From Raffaelea ambrosiae (Eukaryota > Ascomycota > Sordariomycetes > Ophiostomatales > Ophiostomataceae), in contig PCDI01000018.1 of NCBI GenBank assembly GCA_002778195.1, forward strand, positions 135,283 through 199,282: a stretch of DNA of 64,000 nucleotides, in the 5' to 3' direction. Of the stretch, positions 11,383 through 23,387 are shown piece after piece; position 1 is the first letter of the stretch; every line of letters begins with the position of its first letter. Position numbers and translations under genes: made by a program. The notes beneath the pieces were generated by a model. The model ran no database searches and had not been told where the DNA came from. It saw only the letters and a program-made list of their open reading frames with translations.

Positions 11383-14183
11383 TCAATTTACCCTGGTCAC
11401 AACAGACCCTGCCCCGACAGTGGTGCCATGCCCGATGTTCACGCCTCCCAGGATCGTCGTGCTGCCCCCGATATAGCAATCGTCGCCAATCGTTATGGGC
11501 CGCCCGTGGGCTGCGCTGTGCAGGCCGTCCCGCTGTGTGTGGTCGGTCGGGAGTGTTGTTGTGTAGAATGCCACATTGGGTCCAATGACAACGCGGTTGC
11601 CAATCGTCACCTGCAGCGCATCCGAGATGTGGCAGTTGCGTCCGATCTGGACATCCTCGCCAATGCTGATGTTGTATCCGTAGTCCGCGTGGAAGGGTGC
11701 TTCGACAACGACTTGCTCTCCAACACTGCCTGTGTTCGTCGTGGGTGACATCTGCATGTCATCCCGCGGCTGCAGGATCTCCCTGAACAATCGGCCTCGT
11801 TCACTGGGAGACACTCCCAGGGTTGGGTTCATCGAATTGTTGAACTTCCAGCATGCCGCCTGACAGCGTTCCCGCTCCGCAACCAGTTCCTTGTCAAACT
11901 GGAAGTAGGGCCGGCCTGCAATCATCTCGTCCCGTTCCCTCCGAGGGCCGGGGGCGGTGTTAAAGAATGGGGCGCTCCTGCCTTGTCCGCCCCGTGCCTC
12001 ACTGCTGCTGCCGTTCTCATTTCTAGCCGGTGCTTGCTGCTGAGCTGCATGCGTAGGCGAGTAAGGCCGATGGTGGTGCGGGAGCTGAATCTGCTTCTCT
12101 GCCGGAGATGGGCGCTGGCGAGTCTGATGCTGGTGCTGTGGGTGGTGCTGGGGTTGATGCTGAGGGTGGGACTGAGACTGCGGCGGTGGCGGAAGCTGTG
12201 ACTGCGGCTGTTGGTGGTGATAATGCTGCTCCTGTTGATGGTAGTGTTGCGAGTGCTGGTAGTGTTGTGTTTGAGGTTGAGCTTGAGGCTGGGTCTGATG
12301 CCGTGGTGGTGGCTGTTGAAGTTGCGGTTGCGGTTGCGGTTGCGGTTGCGGTTGTGGTTGCGGTTGTTGCTGCTGTTGATGCTGTTGCTGTTGCTGCTGC
12401 TGCTGCTGTTGCTGTTGCTGTTGCTGTTGTTGTTGCTGTTGCTGTTGCTGCTGTTGTTGCTGCGGTTGCTGCGGTTGCTGCACCTGCTGAATCTGTTGGT
12501 CTTGTCGTAGCTGCTGATGATGGTGGTGTTGCTGTCCTGGCTGGGGATGCTGAGGCGGCGGCTGCGTTAGCTGCTGCGGCGAACGCTGCTGTTGAAGTGG
12601 CGGACTGCGAGACCGATGAATATTGATTTGTGGAAGCGGGCTATGATGCTGCGGGATGTCTGCCTCCGTATTGCGGCTCAGATCCAGCAGAGGCGGCACA
12701 CGCTGGTACTCTTTAGGCGTGCGATCAGTGAAGGGCACTGTTGTCGCGGCACTGACGGGGGTAGGAAAGACGTTCGCCGGGCCAGAAAATGCGGACAGAG
12801 CGGACAATTTCTGAGTTTCGGGGCTGGCCATGACAGAGGCGCTTGGGTGCGCAGTTGTAGCCGTTCGATCGTCATCCACCTGCAGAGGCCGTCCCTGAGG
12901 AGGCTCAATACGTAGCGGATGGCCGCGATATGAAGGGAGAGACTCCCTTCTCTGTGGGTACACGCTCGTGACACCTGGGACACCAGCGATAACACCGGGT
13001 TGGGGCATCCCATAAGCCGCCAGGGGCACGTAGCTGGGATCCTTGGATTCGATCTGAACAGCTTGCTTCGTCAAGTCAGGCTTGCCCCATTGGCCTTTCT
13101 GCGGTGGGTATCCGGCGCAGATGAAGCCGCCGCGGACGCAATTGCTGCCTGGAAGAGAAAGATTGTTAGAACCAGGACGGGGACGTGCGGGGTGAGTGTG
13201 TGCTTCAGGTGCAGATTGGCTGAGTGCCACCGCTTACATTCAGGCTTGGTTTCGTCGCACTTCTTCTTGCGCTTGCGGCATGTCAGGCAGCCCGTTTTAG
13301 TGCGGTTGCTGAAGTTCCGTTTCCTCCGCTTTGGGTCGGCTTGTGTGTTGATTGTCGCCGTCTCCTTGCGCTGTTGGGTGGGCGAGCTGCTCGACACGGG
13401 CAGCGAAGCGCGCCGTTCATCGTCGGGCGTGCGCCCCAGTTCCTCGCTTTGAGGAGACGTGGTGGTGCGGAATGCAGAGTTTTCTGGATGGCGCGCATCA
13501 CTGCTCAATGGCTCCTGCTCCTCCGCTGGCGACTGTAGGGAGCCAGCCCCAGCAGCATATGCGCGGCTTTCGTGAGAAGAGGTTGAGATTCGCTCATCGC
13601 GAGACGGGTGGGTGTACCACCGCTCGGACTGCCCGTCCCGGGAGCCCTCGCGCGAGTCCTCTCTAGGCAGCCGGGCTTCGTAATCTTCGCCGTCCTTCCG
13701 CGCGTTCTGCGCCAATGCTGCAGCGGCCGCCACAGCAGCTGCTGCAGTTTCTGTTGTCGAAAGAACATGCCGGTGCTCCTCGTCTTCCTGTTGCGGTCTC
13801 TGAGACACGGCGGGGTATGGACGTTGCAGCTCCTCTACGGAAAGAGACCGCTTGCGCTTCTGGGGGCTGGCTGCAGGCGTTTCCAGACTCGGATAGGTGG
13901 TCGCAGGACGGTATGGGGAGGTTTCCGCGGCGCGGGCGTCCCACTCATCTCGGTCGGCTCGGGCAGCCACAGACATTTCGGGAATGGTCCTGGGCTCCGC
14001 GGAATGCGGGCTTATGCCGTTTCTCGGGTAGTCTCTGTCGTCGTCTTCCATTGGCGGCAGTCTGACCTCGATGGTTGGGCTGCTGTCGCGGGCTGGCTTC
14101 CTAGGGGACCCAGCCCCGTTCAACGCCGTAAAACCTGGCATTTTCATCCACGAGTCGATACGCTGTTCCACGGCTGACAACAT
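11383..14183 (-). CDS. Zn2Cys6 DNA-binding protein fused to a maltose O-acetyltransferase-like beta-helix
   Basis: A 903-residue protein in two exons, 14183-13238 and 13148-11383. The 89-nt intron (gtaagc...ttccag) splits the codon of C316, so the zinc cluster is complete only after splicing: C299, C302, C309, C316, C319, C326. Residues 1-290 are low-complexity and charged. Residues about 520-600 are a Gln-rich tract followed by Pro-Gln repeats and His/Gln-rich sequence. From residue 719 (RERDEMIAGRPYF) it has a Mac-type maltose/galactoside acetyltransferase N-terminal domain, then hexapeptide repeats (GEDVQIGRNCHI, GNRVVIGPNV, GDDCYIGGSTTILGGVNIG, TTVGAGSVVT). The position equivalent to the catalytic His of MAT/GAT enzymes (THPLD) reads TLPTD, so activity is doubtful. 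The protein stops right after the last hexapeptide; a GTAAAT just before the stop leaves open a further 3' exon. The combination suggests a regulator using the helix for assembly or ligand sensing (inference). Confidence 0.85.
12318..12475. repeat. CAG/CAA-type repeat encoding polyglutamine
   Basis: The plus strand shows runs of ctg/ttg and ggttgc units that read as Gln and Pro-Gln codons on the minus strand. CAA and CAG are mixed, which normally slows length change. Confidence 0.9.
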
Positions 14184-14583
14184 GCGCAGAGAAGAGAGTA
14201 GAACTGGATATCCCAGACCACTTCAAAGGGCCAGCCGACCTAGAGGTGAAAGATGTGGCAGGTTGAGCCGTAATGGTCGTCTGTTGCAGTGTTGGTCACA
14301 GACAGGATTCTGTGGTCAGTGGCAGTTGCAATACGCTTGAGCTAATTAGATAGCAGCGCCCGGTGAGAACAGTCCTAAGTCGTGGGATGCGGGTGCACGG
14401 GTGTACAAGAGTTGAGAAGAGCGAAGACAAGAGGTTGGGGGCCGGTGTGGGGGTGGGTGTGGGTGAAATAAGAATGTGTGAAGGCCAAAGAAACAAGCGC
14501 CAGAGAGGTCGAGCCCGCAGATTGCGACGAGCCAGCGTAAGCAAGAGGGCGGGAAACGATCGGGTCGAGAGATAGGAAAATAA

Positions 14584-14586
<3 letters not shown>

Positions 14587-14617
<31 letters not shown>

Positions 14618-14620
14618 GAA
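14587..14620. repeat. (GA)n microsatellite
   Basis: An uninterrupted ga dinucleotide run broken once by an extra a. Confidence 0.9.
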
Positions 14621-15069
14621 TGAGAGTGGTTCCTTTTTCAGTTAAAAAAAAAAGTAAGAACAAAAAAAAACCAGGCCAGCGAAACGCTGCTGCAAAGGCG
14701 TACGCTTGGCCCAGAGAGGAGAGATGCAGGGCGCAGCTGTTGGGGTGGACGAAATGCAAGCGCGCGGGCGCGCAGCTGTGGGAGGGAGAGGTTAGACCCA
14801 AGAGGTGTTAGGCGTCGCCTGTGCTGTGTTGTTGGTCTCACGGAGATCCCTGTGTGCTGGCCGGGGGGAAAGGTTTGGGCGCAGTCAGGAAGCAAGATGT
14901 TGGCGGAAGCTGGGCGATGGGGGCGAAGTGAGGGCAGAGGGCGGGAAGGAAAGAGTCCAGATTACAACGGGCGTTTGAAAAGAAGGCGGAGGAACAGAAG
15001 AACACAAGAAGACGTGAAGACGTATAGAGGACGAAAAGAGGCGAAAAGAGAGAAGAGAGCCCAGAAAAG

Positions 15070-15147
15070 AAGCCACAAGCCACAAGCCAAAAGCCAAAAG
15101 CCAAAAGCCAAAAGCCCAAAGCTAAATGCCAAATGCCAAATGCCACA
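15070..15147. repeat. Degenerate 8-bp tandem repeat (agccaaaa-like)
   Basis: Units agccacaa, agccaaaa and then atgccaaa follow one another in about 8-bp register over nearly 80 bp. Confidence 0.8.
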
Positions 15148-16843
15148 CAGCTCAAAAGTGATCAAGTCTGGAAAAGGGAATGGGAAGAAAAGCGGAGCCT
15201 CAGATCGAGCCGGAGGAAGGAGCGACCTTTTATTCTCACCCAGGGGGGAAGGTAGGAAGTGTGGTCAGCGGCAAGCAAAATCAGCTAGTAGGAAGGAAGG
15301 TGCGGCAGCGCTTGTAAGCACCGGTGCGACGATGCTTGCAGAGCAGAGCAACAGAGCAGGCGGGTTACGGGGTCTGGAGCTTGGTGATCGACGTTTGGAC
15401 ACAGGTGCTGGGTGTCCGGGATGGAGTGCGGAGAGCGAGCAGCGAGGAGCAGGGAGGGTAGGGGTATAAGAATAGAACAACAGAGGCACGGGGTCGACGA
15501 AGATGCCGCAGGAGGAAGGGGGGTGGATTGGACGAAGATGAGAGGAAAGGAGAAGAACAAAGAAGAGAGAGCGAAGGAGAGAAGAGGAAGTAAAGGAGGA
15601 GGAAGAAGGGGCGCGAAGGGAGCGAAGGGGCGTGGGAAGGAACCAGAAAGAGGAAGGAAGAGGAGCAGAGGAGCAAGGTCGCAGACAGCCCAGATGGACA
15701 GCAAGCGGACGAAGCAAAAGCGCAGAGGAGGTGGCCAGAAAGAGGCAGCGAGACAAGCGCTGGCACGGGAGAGAAGCAATGGTTCTCTGGGCTTGCCGGC
15801 TCTGGGGTGTCTGGAAGGGGCGCGGGGGGTTGTCGCAGCTGGCAACCAGCCAAAGCCAAAGAACGAGAGGGCAGCGTGCCGAAGCTGCGGGCTAGGCGTT
15901 GAGATGTCACTCGTGGTCTCTCCACTTAAGGTCCGCCGTTTGTTGGCTTTTTTTTCTTCTTCCTACTTTCTCATGGTGTCTATTGTGCAGCTACAAAGGC
16001 GGGAAGAGGGCGAAAGAGGGGGGGGTGCATTTAGGCCGTAATGGAACAGACGGGACACCCAAGACCGGGGGGGGAGGGGCGGGGGCATGGCTGAGCTCTG
16101 TCGGGTCAGAGATGTGGTAGAGTAGGATATGTAAGATAAGTACTGTGAAGTCAGTCAGGTTCCGAGTTGAGTTGAGCCGTGGCCACGATATCTGGCGGGA
16201 AGTGGGTTGCTGAGGGGTGAGTTTTGTCTTTGTTTTCTTTGTTTTACCGTGCTGCTTCTGATGCCGCTTGCTCTCTGTTGTTTGGCAGTGCCTTGCTCGC
16301 TCTTGATACACGACAAGCCGGCCGCATCGGCCTGAAGGCCTGGCAAACACGTCCGCATCAAACGGCAGGGCTCCGAGGCAGGCCAAACAGCCAGATAGCC
16401 AGGGAGGGTAACCCAGGGAAAACAGGAAGGGTGTTATTTGCCAAAAATAAGTCATGGACGACGCATCACGCACTCACACGCACCCAGGCAACATCTTTCA
16501 CGAGCAACATGCAACCTGCATACGCAAAAGCACAGGGTGGTGGGGCATCAGGTAGTTTGTCCGCAGTGCTGACACAGCAGGGGGGGAGCGGAGCAGAAAG
16601 GGCAAAGCCAGGAGATGGGCGCTTGGGCTTGGGGCTTGGCAGTTTGGCGCGCGATTATTAGGGTGCGCCTGTTTGGGTGTTTGCCTGCCAGTGCACAGGA
16701 CAGGCACGGGAGGGGAAAAAGGCCCCCAACCTCTGCAATATCCGGGACTCGCATTTCCTCCCTTCTTTGCACCCGCATTGTTTCCGCCCTGGCAGGGCAG
16801 GGCCTGCGGGCCGTCTCTTGGTGTTCCTTTTTTTCTTGTGGTT

Positions 16844-16915
16844 TTTTTTTTTTTTGAGGGGGGGGGGCTTATTGTTGTTGTTGTTGTTGTTGCTGCTGCT
16901 GCTGTTGTTGCTCTT
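16844..16915. repeat. Adjacent poly-T, poly-G and (ttg/ctg)n tracts
   Basis: About 14 T, then about 10 G, followed by a trinucleotide run of ttg changing to ctg and back. Confidence 0.85.
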
Positions 16916-17341
16916 TTCATTCTGCCAGCTTCCTAAGATGCGAGTACACAGTCCGTTCTTCTGAGCTGGCATGCATTCATTGTCTTCGAGCAATGCACCT
17001 CAAGTCGACCTGACTAGCTAGATTCCAGTAATATACCGCTCCGTATGCCATACACTTCCAAGAACACGCCCGCCAAAACGCTGCACGCAGACACGCGGGC
17101 GACCAGTGCGTCGCATCACAGCAGACACAGGGCAGTGTCCCCCGAGACATTAGAACCCGCTGAGCCATGCGTGCTGGGTGTCCACAGTGGACGTGTTACT
17201 ACCCGTAGCACCATCTTCCCGCTCGGTTACTTCCACACAGGACACCGGTTGTGGCCATCTCTGGCGGTCGAGCCTTGGCGCTCTGGCGGCGCTGTAAGGT
17301 ACTGGTAGACGGAAAAAGCCCCATCATCCTGCCCATAAATT

Positions 17342-17397
17342 GCCCATTTGCCCATTTGCCCATTTGCCCATTTGCCCATTTGCCCATTTGCTCATTC
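17342..17397. repeat. 8-bp tandem repeat gcccattt
   Basis: Six exact copies of gcccattt are followed by a degenerate copy (gctcattc). Confidence 0.92.
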
Positions 17398-19634
17398 AAG
17401 TGTATTAAGTCGCAAAAAGAGAGAGAATGGCGCGCTCTGGAGGGAAGGCACCCGGTGTCGCGGGTCGCTCTCTCCTCGCTACCTCTACGCCACGGCGTCT
17501 TGCCCGCTACGGATGGGAAGGAGCGTCCCTGTGCCCAGGGAGCACCGTGTATCTTAACTTACTAGCAGCCATGCGCCCTGGACTGAACCACTCTGCCTAG
17601 CCGGTTTCAACAACCTAGCGAGCAAAGTAGCGTGCACTAACACTGCGCACCCTCCCGTCGCCTTCGCTGCCGGTCGGGACGTGTCGCTGCTAGCACGCTA
17701 GCAGCGGAGTTAGCACCAACGCCAGCAGCGAAGTCCCAACAGCATACTCCTACTATGTATAACTAGTATGTACTCGTAGTTACGGTGTAGAACTCAGTCA
17801 GTACCACAGCTAACTACCACCGCAATTGCGCGGGTTTGTGTGGACTTGTACATATATAACAGTAGTAGTAAGGTTGTGGGCTTGTAAGCCTGTGGGCTTG
17901 TGGGTCGCGGGTCGTCGGGTCCAGCGGTGTTTGAGGTGTTCTTTTGGCCCGGACTGACTCCGTTGACTTTGGTCACTTTACAGACTTCGCCGCGGGTTTC
18001 TGGCCTCTCTGGCCCTTTGGGCATCTTGCCCAGCCGGTCGTCGCGGCTCCACACACGCGCGCGCTCTGCCTGGCCCGACACGACACTGCAATACTGTGCG
18101 TTCCGTTTTGCACCCCTGCCTGGTCCATCCAGCCATGTTTTGGCTCCTTGTGGTTGTCGCCTCTGAAGTACTGGCGCAGCTTATTGACTCACTACATAGT
18201 AACACATCGCACATGTCAGATATCTTAGCATGTTCCCCTCTCTCGCCTGGGACGAACCAGTGGTCTCCGATGGCTGTCTGGTTGGTACTTGTAAGCCCCG
18301 TAGCAGCCCCTGCCGGTCGCTTGCCAGCCCTGACCAGATAGTGTACTCGTGAGGTATGCTCTGCAGACCTGCCATTGCGAGTACGAGTATTTCCAAGGCC
18401 GTTTGGGCCATGTTGCAGAACGCCCCCCCTTGTTTATATTTCGCCATTTCGTTTCACCTTGGCCCTAGACCGTCTTCTCTTTGTTCTTTTCGCCTTCTGG
18501 ACAGCCTCCTGGGCCTCTTTTTGGGCCTTGCTTGGGGGCCTCTCCTGGGTCTTCTCTGCATCCCCCCCTTGACTGCTTCGCGATCCTGTCCTGACCATGC
18601 GCCGGTCAGTTAGCACCGACGTCCCATGCAACAATGCGGCATGTGGCTCTGGGTGGCCAGGTAATTATCTTGCCAATCCCGTTTCTGTGTTCTCTGCTCC
18701 TTGCCTGCTCCACCCTCCCAATCCTTCCAACGTCTCGCAGTCTGCGCTTGCCTCGTCAAAGCCTTCCTACTACATAGTACAGTACGAGCAGGTACGAAGC
18801 CACTCGTCTGGCGTGCCCGTAAACCTTGCCAAGTCAAAACAAAGGGCAAACGAGCCCACCCTCCCTGCCTTCCCCTCCCGTCTGACACAGAACACTTCCC
18901 ATGCTCACCCCGCCGAGATATCGCCTGCGAACCATGCATGTAGGGGCACGGAGTATCTTTGTCTATGTATTTTTTTCCCGCGCAAGGCAGCCTGAGATAC
19001 TCGTACACGCCAGATTGAGCAATTTGCAGCGTGCAGCCTCCACCGCCCACCACGGGTCGCACATACGAGTACCACGAGTATACCATAGTAGTTGCAACTA
19101 TTATTATGAAATCTCCCGCCGGAAGTATCCAACAAGAAGAGCCAGTGGGGTGTTTGGTTGTGATCGCCCCAACCCAACTCTTTCCCATTCGTTGTTTCCG
19201 TTTGGCCCGTCTGGTTTCTCTGTGAGGAATCCGTTTGGTTCCCTTTTGTCACATTCCAGTTACAGGCGAGCGGCAAAGCAAATACTTTGTAATAGTAAGA
19301 AGAGCAAACCCCAGAAAACTTGGAGAAATCAGAAAACCCAGAAAAAAAAGTAAAATACCAATAAAATACCAATAAAATAAAACGAGCACACCCTCTCGTG
19401 CCGTTTGGACGCACAGCCGAGCACCAACAGCAGGTGGGTCTCTGCGAGGGAGGCCGCTCTGGACGCTGGTTGGATGAATGAGCGAGGGTCCAAGCAAATG
19501 AGCACCATCGCGTTTCTCCAGTTGGCTTCCTAGCGCTTCGCTGCCAATCACACACAAGATCACCCTTGTGTGGTTTGTCTTGTGCATCTTGTGCGTCCGG
19601 TTCGGCTTCATTGTCTGCCTCCCTTTCCGTCTCC

Positions 19635-19702
19635 GAGTACTACGAGTACTGCTCGTCTGTGCATACTCGTAGTATGTGTCTACTCGTACATAGTACACAT
19701 CT
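19635..19702. repeat. Dense cluster of TACGAGTA/TACTCGTA and TACATAGTA words
   Basis: Within about 65 bp the sequence reads gagtactacgagtact, then catactcgtagtatg, then ctactcgtacatagtac, all built from the same short inverted words. This is the densest of many such sites in the gap. Confidence 0.75.
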
Positions 19703-20429
19703 CAAGGCCCTGTGTCTGAAGCATCATGCAGTATGCTTTTATTATTGATTTTTGTGAATTTTTGAATTGTTGAATTTAATTTCAGTTTTACTTTTTAATT
19801 TTGTTCACCCAAGAACATATTCTCTTTTTTGACTTCGAGCTGCCTGCTCTTGGGCGGTTTACAAAATATGGTTCTTTTTTCTTTTTCTTTTCTTTTCTAC
19901 GGCATTGTGTCGTTGTGCTTTGCACAAAAGTATTATATAAGATAGACAGTAAAAAAGATACTTGATGTTAAATATGTATTTTGCTTAGTAGTTAGTAGTA
20001 TCCTGTTTCCAGTGTCCTTCCCTTCACGTTGTTCATTTCCCCGTGTTTACCTGTATTCCTTGCTCTTCGCGTCCCTCTCAACGGAATAGCACCGAGTTGA
20101 CTCTCGCTATGCAACTCGACGAACAGGCGTCCCTACAGCCTGCTCCACCTGCGTCAGAGGCCAGTGTCCTTGGATTGGGCGGCTAGTCTTGTGCAAGAAC
20201 TTGGTGGAAAAAAGGAACTAAACATCAGAGCTGGAACGGAAGAACTCATCTTACCACGTATCCTACCACCATACCTACGCTGTAATACTATGTAACTAGT
20301 GTTGTTCCTCCCCATTGTACCGGTCTCACACTCTTGGCTCTTACCCGCCCTGCGCTGGACTAGCCCAACCTAATTCTCGAGCTTGACGAGCTGCCGCTTC
20401 CCCCTCCCTCATTGTCCCCCCTGCTACGT

Positions 20430-20462
20430 AAGTAGATAGTACTACTCGTATGTACGAGTAGG
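20430..20462. repeat. Inverted TACTCGTA/TACGAGTA pair
   Basis: tactactcgtatgtacgagta forms an interrupted inverted repeat of the word TACTCGTA. Confidence 0.7.
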
Positions 20463-22039
20463 TCTAGGAGAACAAAACCTCAGAGAACCCCATACATGTT
20501 TTTTTTTACCTCGTCTCCCTCGCTTCCTTTAGTATTGCTCTCCGCCTAAGAGAGCGGGCGGGTAATGTTTCCGAAACAGGAACGGGAAATAGCACAGCCC
20601 ATGCCTTGAACAAGCCGCGAGTGCTCTTCCAGACCCGTACATAGTAGCTATTTCATCTAATCGCCGTCTAACAGGTATCTCACTACGAGTATGTATCCTA
20701 CAGTTGTCTGTTTCGAGCGGTTCTGACGTCTATGAATAGATCAGCCTACCTACCATACTCGCACCAAGTATCGTATTTCGGTGACCCGCCGGCCGCGCGT
20801 GCCGTGGTTGGACAGGTAGCACGTTTATCGCTTCCTTGGCCAGTGCTTGCGCTTTCCTGCGGTGGACGAGCACACTGCACAAGAGGGGGAGGAGCGGCCC
20901 AGGGGAACAGGGGGAGCAGTTCGACCAGGGTGTGCCAGTGCGTAAGGGCAAAACATCTGCAGCAAGACATGGTCGGTGAACAACAATTAATTGGCTAAAT
21001 TCAAGCTGCCAAAAAAACAGATGCAGATAATGTACAGTATTCACTACTCTTTCGGTTTTTGGTTTTGTGGTTTCATTTATTTTATATTTTTGGCGCTTTT
21101 CTTCTTTTCCTTTTCTCGCTTTTAGTTCCAGACGTACATGATAGCACACGTCTTCGTCGGCACAAGCGGTCTCGGCCAAGACACATTCAGGCACGCCAAC
21201 TTGAAATGTGCTCGCGTGTGTACGCGCACTGTACATCGGAACTACCATAGTAATTGGAAGGGACATCGGAGTATGGTCGGTGGTAGAGTTATCACACCGT
21301 ATCTTGCCCAGGCCTATTTCCCTGCCTCTCCGTCTGCAGTGCGAGGAAGATGCGTGGCATTATTCGTCAACCTGACCGGCGCTTGTCTCGGGTGTGGACT
21401 CGCGGGAACCATGTGCGGGCACTGGTGCCAAGGGGTATTGGTATGTGGTCTCTCTACGAGGCAGGACAGCCGGAGCTTTCCTCTGGGCCAGGTCTCACAC
21501 CAACGTTGGCGCCTTTCTAAATACATAACTAGTCAGTAGCTTGTTTGGGAGCGGCACGGGGAGAGAAGGAGTGACAAAGGGAAGAGACACTGCACTTGTC
21601 TGGTCAGGCCGCTCTTTCGCGGAGCCCTGGAGGGCGTGGTAGGATAAACGTGGACGGACCAAAATTGCTACCGGCTGGGAAGCCATTGCAGAGAAGTGAT
21701 TGGACACAACAGTGGGTGGAAACAATTGGGCCAACGGGGCACTCAGCATTCTGGAAGGGCGGGAAAGGGGGGGTGGGAGAGAAGCTGCATATCATGTAGA
21801 GAAAAGGAGACAGCCACTGAAGTGAGAAGGATGAGGGGCGAGCAAGAAAACAGACAACAAGGGGAGCAAGGGACAGGGAAGACCCGGACGAGAAAAGGAA
21901 AGAAAGAGGATGCACGACGCACAAGACGGACGTTTCAGCAAACTAGCAGGACGGGCTGCATGGTGCGCTTAGAGGCACACATACACGCAGCCCCATCTTG
22001 TCTGCGCAAGCAGATACACCTGGCCACGGTTGCATGTTG

Positions 22040-22110
22040 CTCCATACTATGTAGTATGTAGTTAGTTACTACTTTGTATGTATCTTACTTTGTAAAATAT
22101 ACATAGTACG
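22040..22110. repeat. ACTATGTA / TACATAGT word cluster
   Basis: Contains actatgtagtatgtag, gtatgtatcttac and tacatagtacg in close succession. Confidence 0.7.
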
Positions 22111-23320
22111 AGGAGAGCCTGTGGGCTCTTCGCTGGACACTTGCAGAGAAAACCTGGTTGGCAGTTTTGGTCTTGCCTCTTGCCAGATTGGACTTATTTG
22201 CGTGTGTGTTCGCTCTCTGCCCTTTGGCCAACCTGCGCGACTTATGCGGACGCACTGTCCAGGCCTTTTTATTTTTTGACGCAGCTGGGGAAGCGGAAGA
22301 TCAAGCCGCGAAAGCAGGGTTGCAGTGCACGAGAGACACAGAGACCCTGCGTTGAAAGCTCTCTCGCGCCCCCCCCGTCGTGAGCAGTGTGAATGTGTGT
22401 ACCAGTACTCGCAGAGGACCGCCACCACCACCATAGGTAAGATACCTGTCACATCTCGACTTTCATACAGCTCACCTCCCTTCCTGCTGCCAACAGCCAC
22501 CCCGGTCGCCATCCTGCTCTGAGCGCACACACCTACGCGGCACTGTGACGGGAGGGACAGAGAAGTCACCTTCCTCGCTGCGCATTGCTGCTCGTATGTG
22601 CCCCCGTACTACTACATACATAGTAGTATGTATGTAAGATACTCGTAACCCCCCTGGCTAGCTTCAACCTCATCCTCGTCAACTCGCTCATCACGACGCT
22701 GCTGCGTTGTGACACGCTGCCGTGATTCCTCACGTCTGCTCTTCTGCTTCTCTTCCGCTTCAACTCAGCCGGTCTTGGCCCAAGCGTGTGCGGTCTTGTA
22801 CTATGTAAATGAGGAACAAATCCTCGGAACATTGCGCAGGATGCAAGCGTGCGATGTTGGCCTCACGACCGCCCGCACAAAGACGTCCAGTTGCAGCCAG
22901 TTCGTGTGTTGGAACATTGTCACCTGCATCCCCTCCAGCCGACCCACCCTCTCACACTCCAGGAAAGAACGAGAAGAAATACAGAGCCAGGGTTGCGCGA
23001 CAATACCTGTTCTTGCCTCCAGGGGCGTGTTGTTGGTTTTCCACACAGCCGGCCCTTCTCATTCGTTCGTGTGGTGTCGCCCGCCAACAAAAATCGGAAC
23101 AGGCGAGATGAGACCAGCAGCCAGGAGGGAGAGAGGACATGACCATGCTCGGCCATGTCCACCCGTAATACTTAAGCGAGAGTCCACTGTTGTTCCAGCA
23201 TCTTTCTTCAGTGCCGGTGTTTCTCCGGGGCGCCATTACCGTACTCGTAGTGACCAGCTGCTATATTTGGCCTGTCTTGTCTGGCATGGCCGGCGGCCAG
23301 CCAAGCCGGCCTGTTTTGCT

Positions 23321-23387
23321 CTGCCATGGTCTGCCATGGTCTGCCATGGTCTGCCATGGTCTGCCGTGGTCTGCCGTGGTCTGCCGC
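23321..23387. repeat. 10-bp tandem repeat ctgccatggt
   Basis: Four exact copies of ctgccatggt, two of ctgccgtggt and a partial copy. Each exact unit contains the palindrome ccatgg. A second, looser ctggcatggc lies just upstream. Confidence 0.92.

Larger units (their letters stand above)
14184..16100. promoter_or_regulatory. Purine-rich (plus) / CT-rich (minus) leader of the Zn2Cys6-acetyltransferase gene
   Basis: On the minus strand, reading toward the start at 14183, this stretch is strongly pyrimidine-rich, with a (CT)n microsatellite at about 14587-14620, homopolymer T runs, and dense CT blocks near 15480-15660. Fungal core promoters and long 5' UTRs are typically CT-rich. Apparent ORFs here are composition artefacts. 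Confidence 0.45.

Noticed and set aside
12108..12626. Plus-strand ORFs rich in Val/Ala or Leu opposite the polyQ tract
   Set aside because: Frame shadows of the CAG/CAA repeat in the Zn2Cys6-acetyltransferase gene.
14852..16041. Arg/Lys/Gly-rich plus-strand and Leu/Ser-rich minus-strand ORFs of 150-209 codons
   Set aside because: Products of the purine/pyrimidine bias; open in several frames at once.
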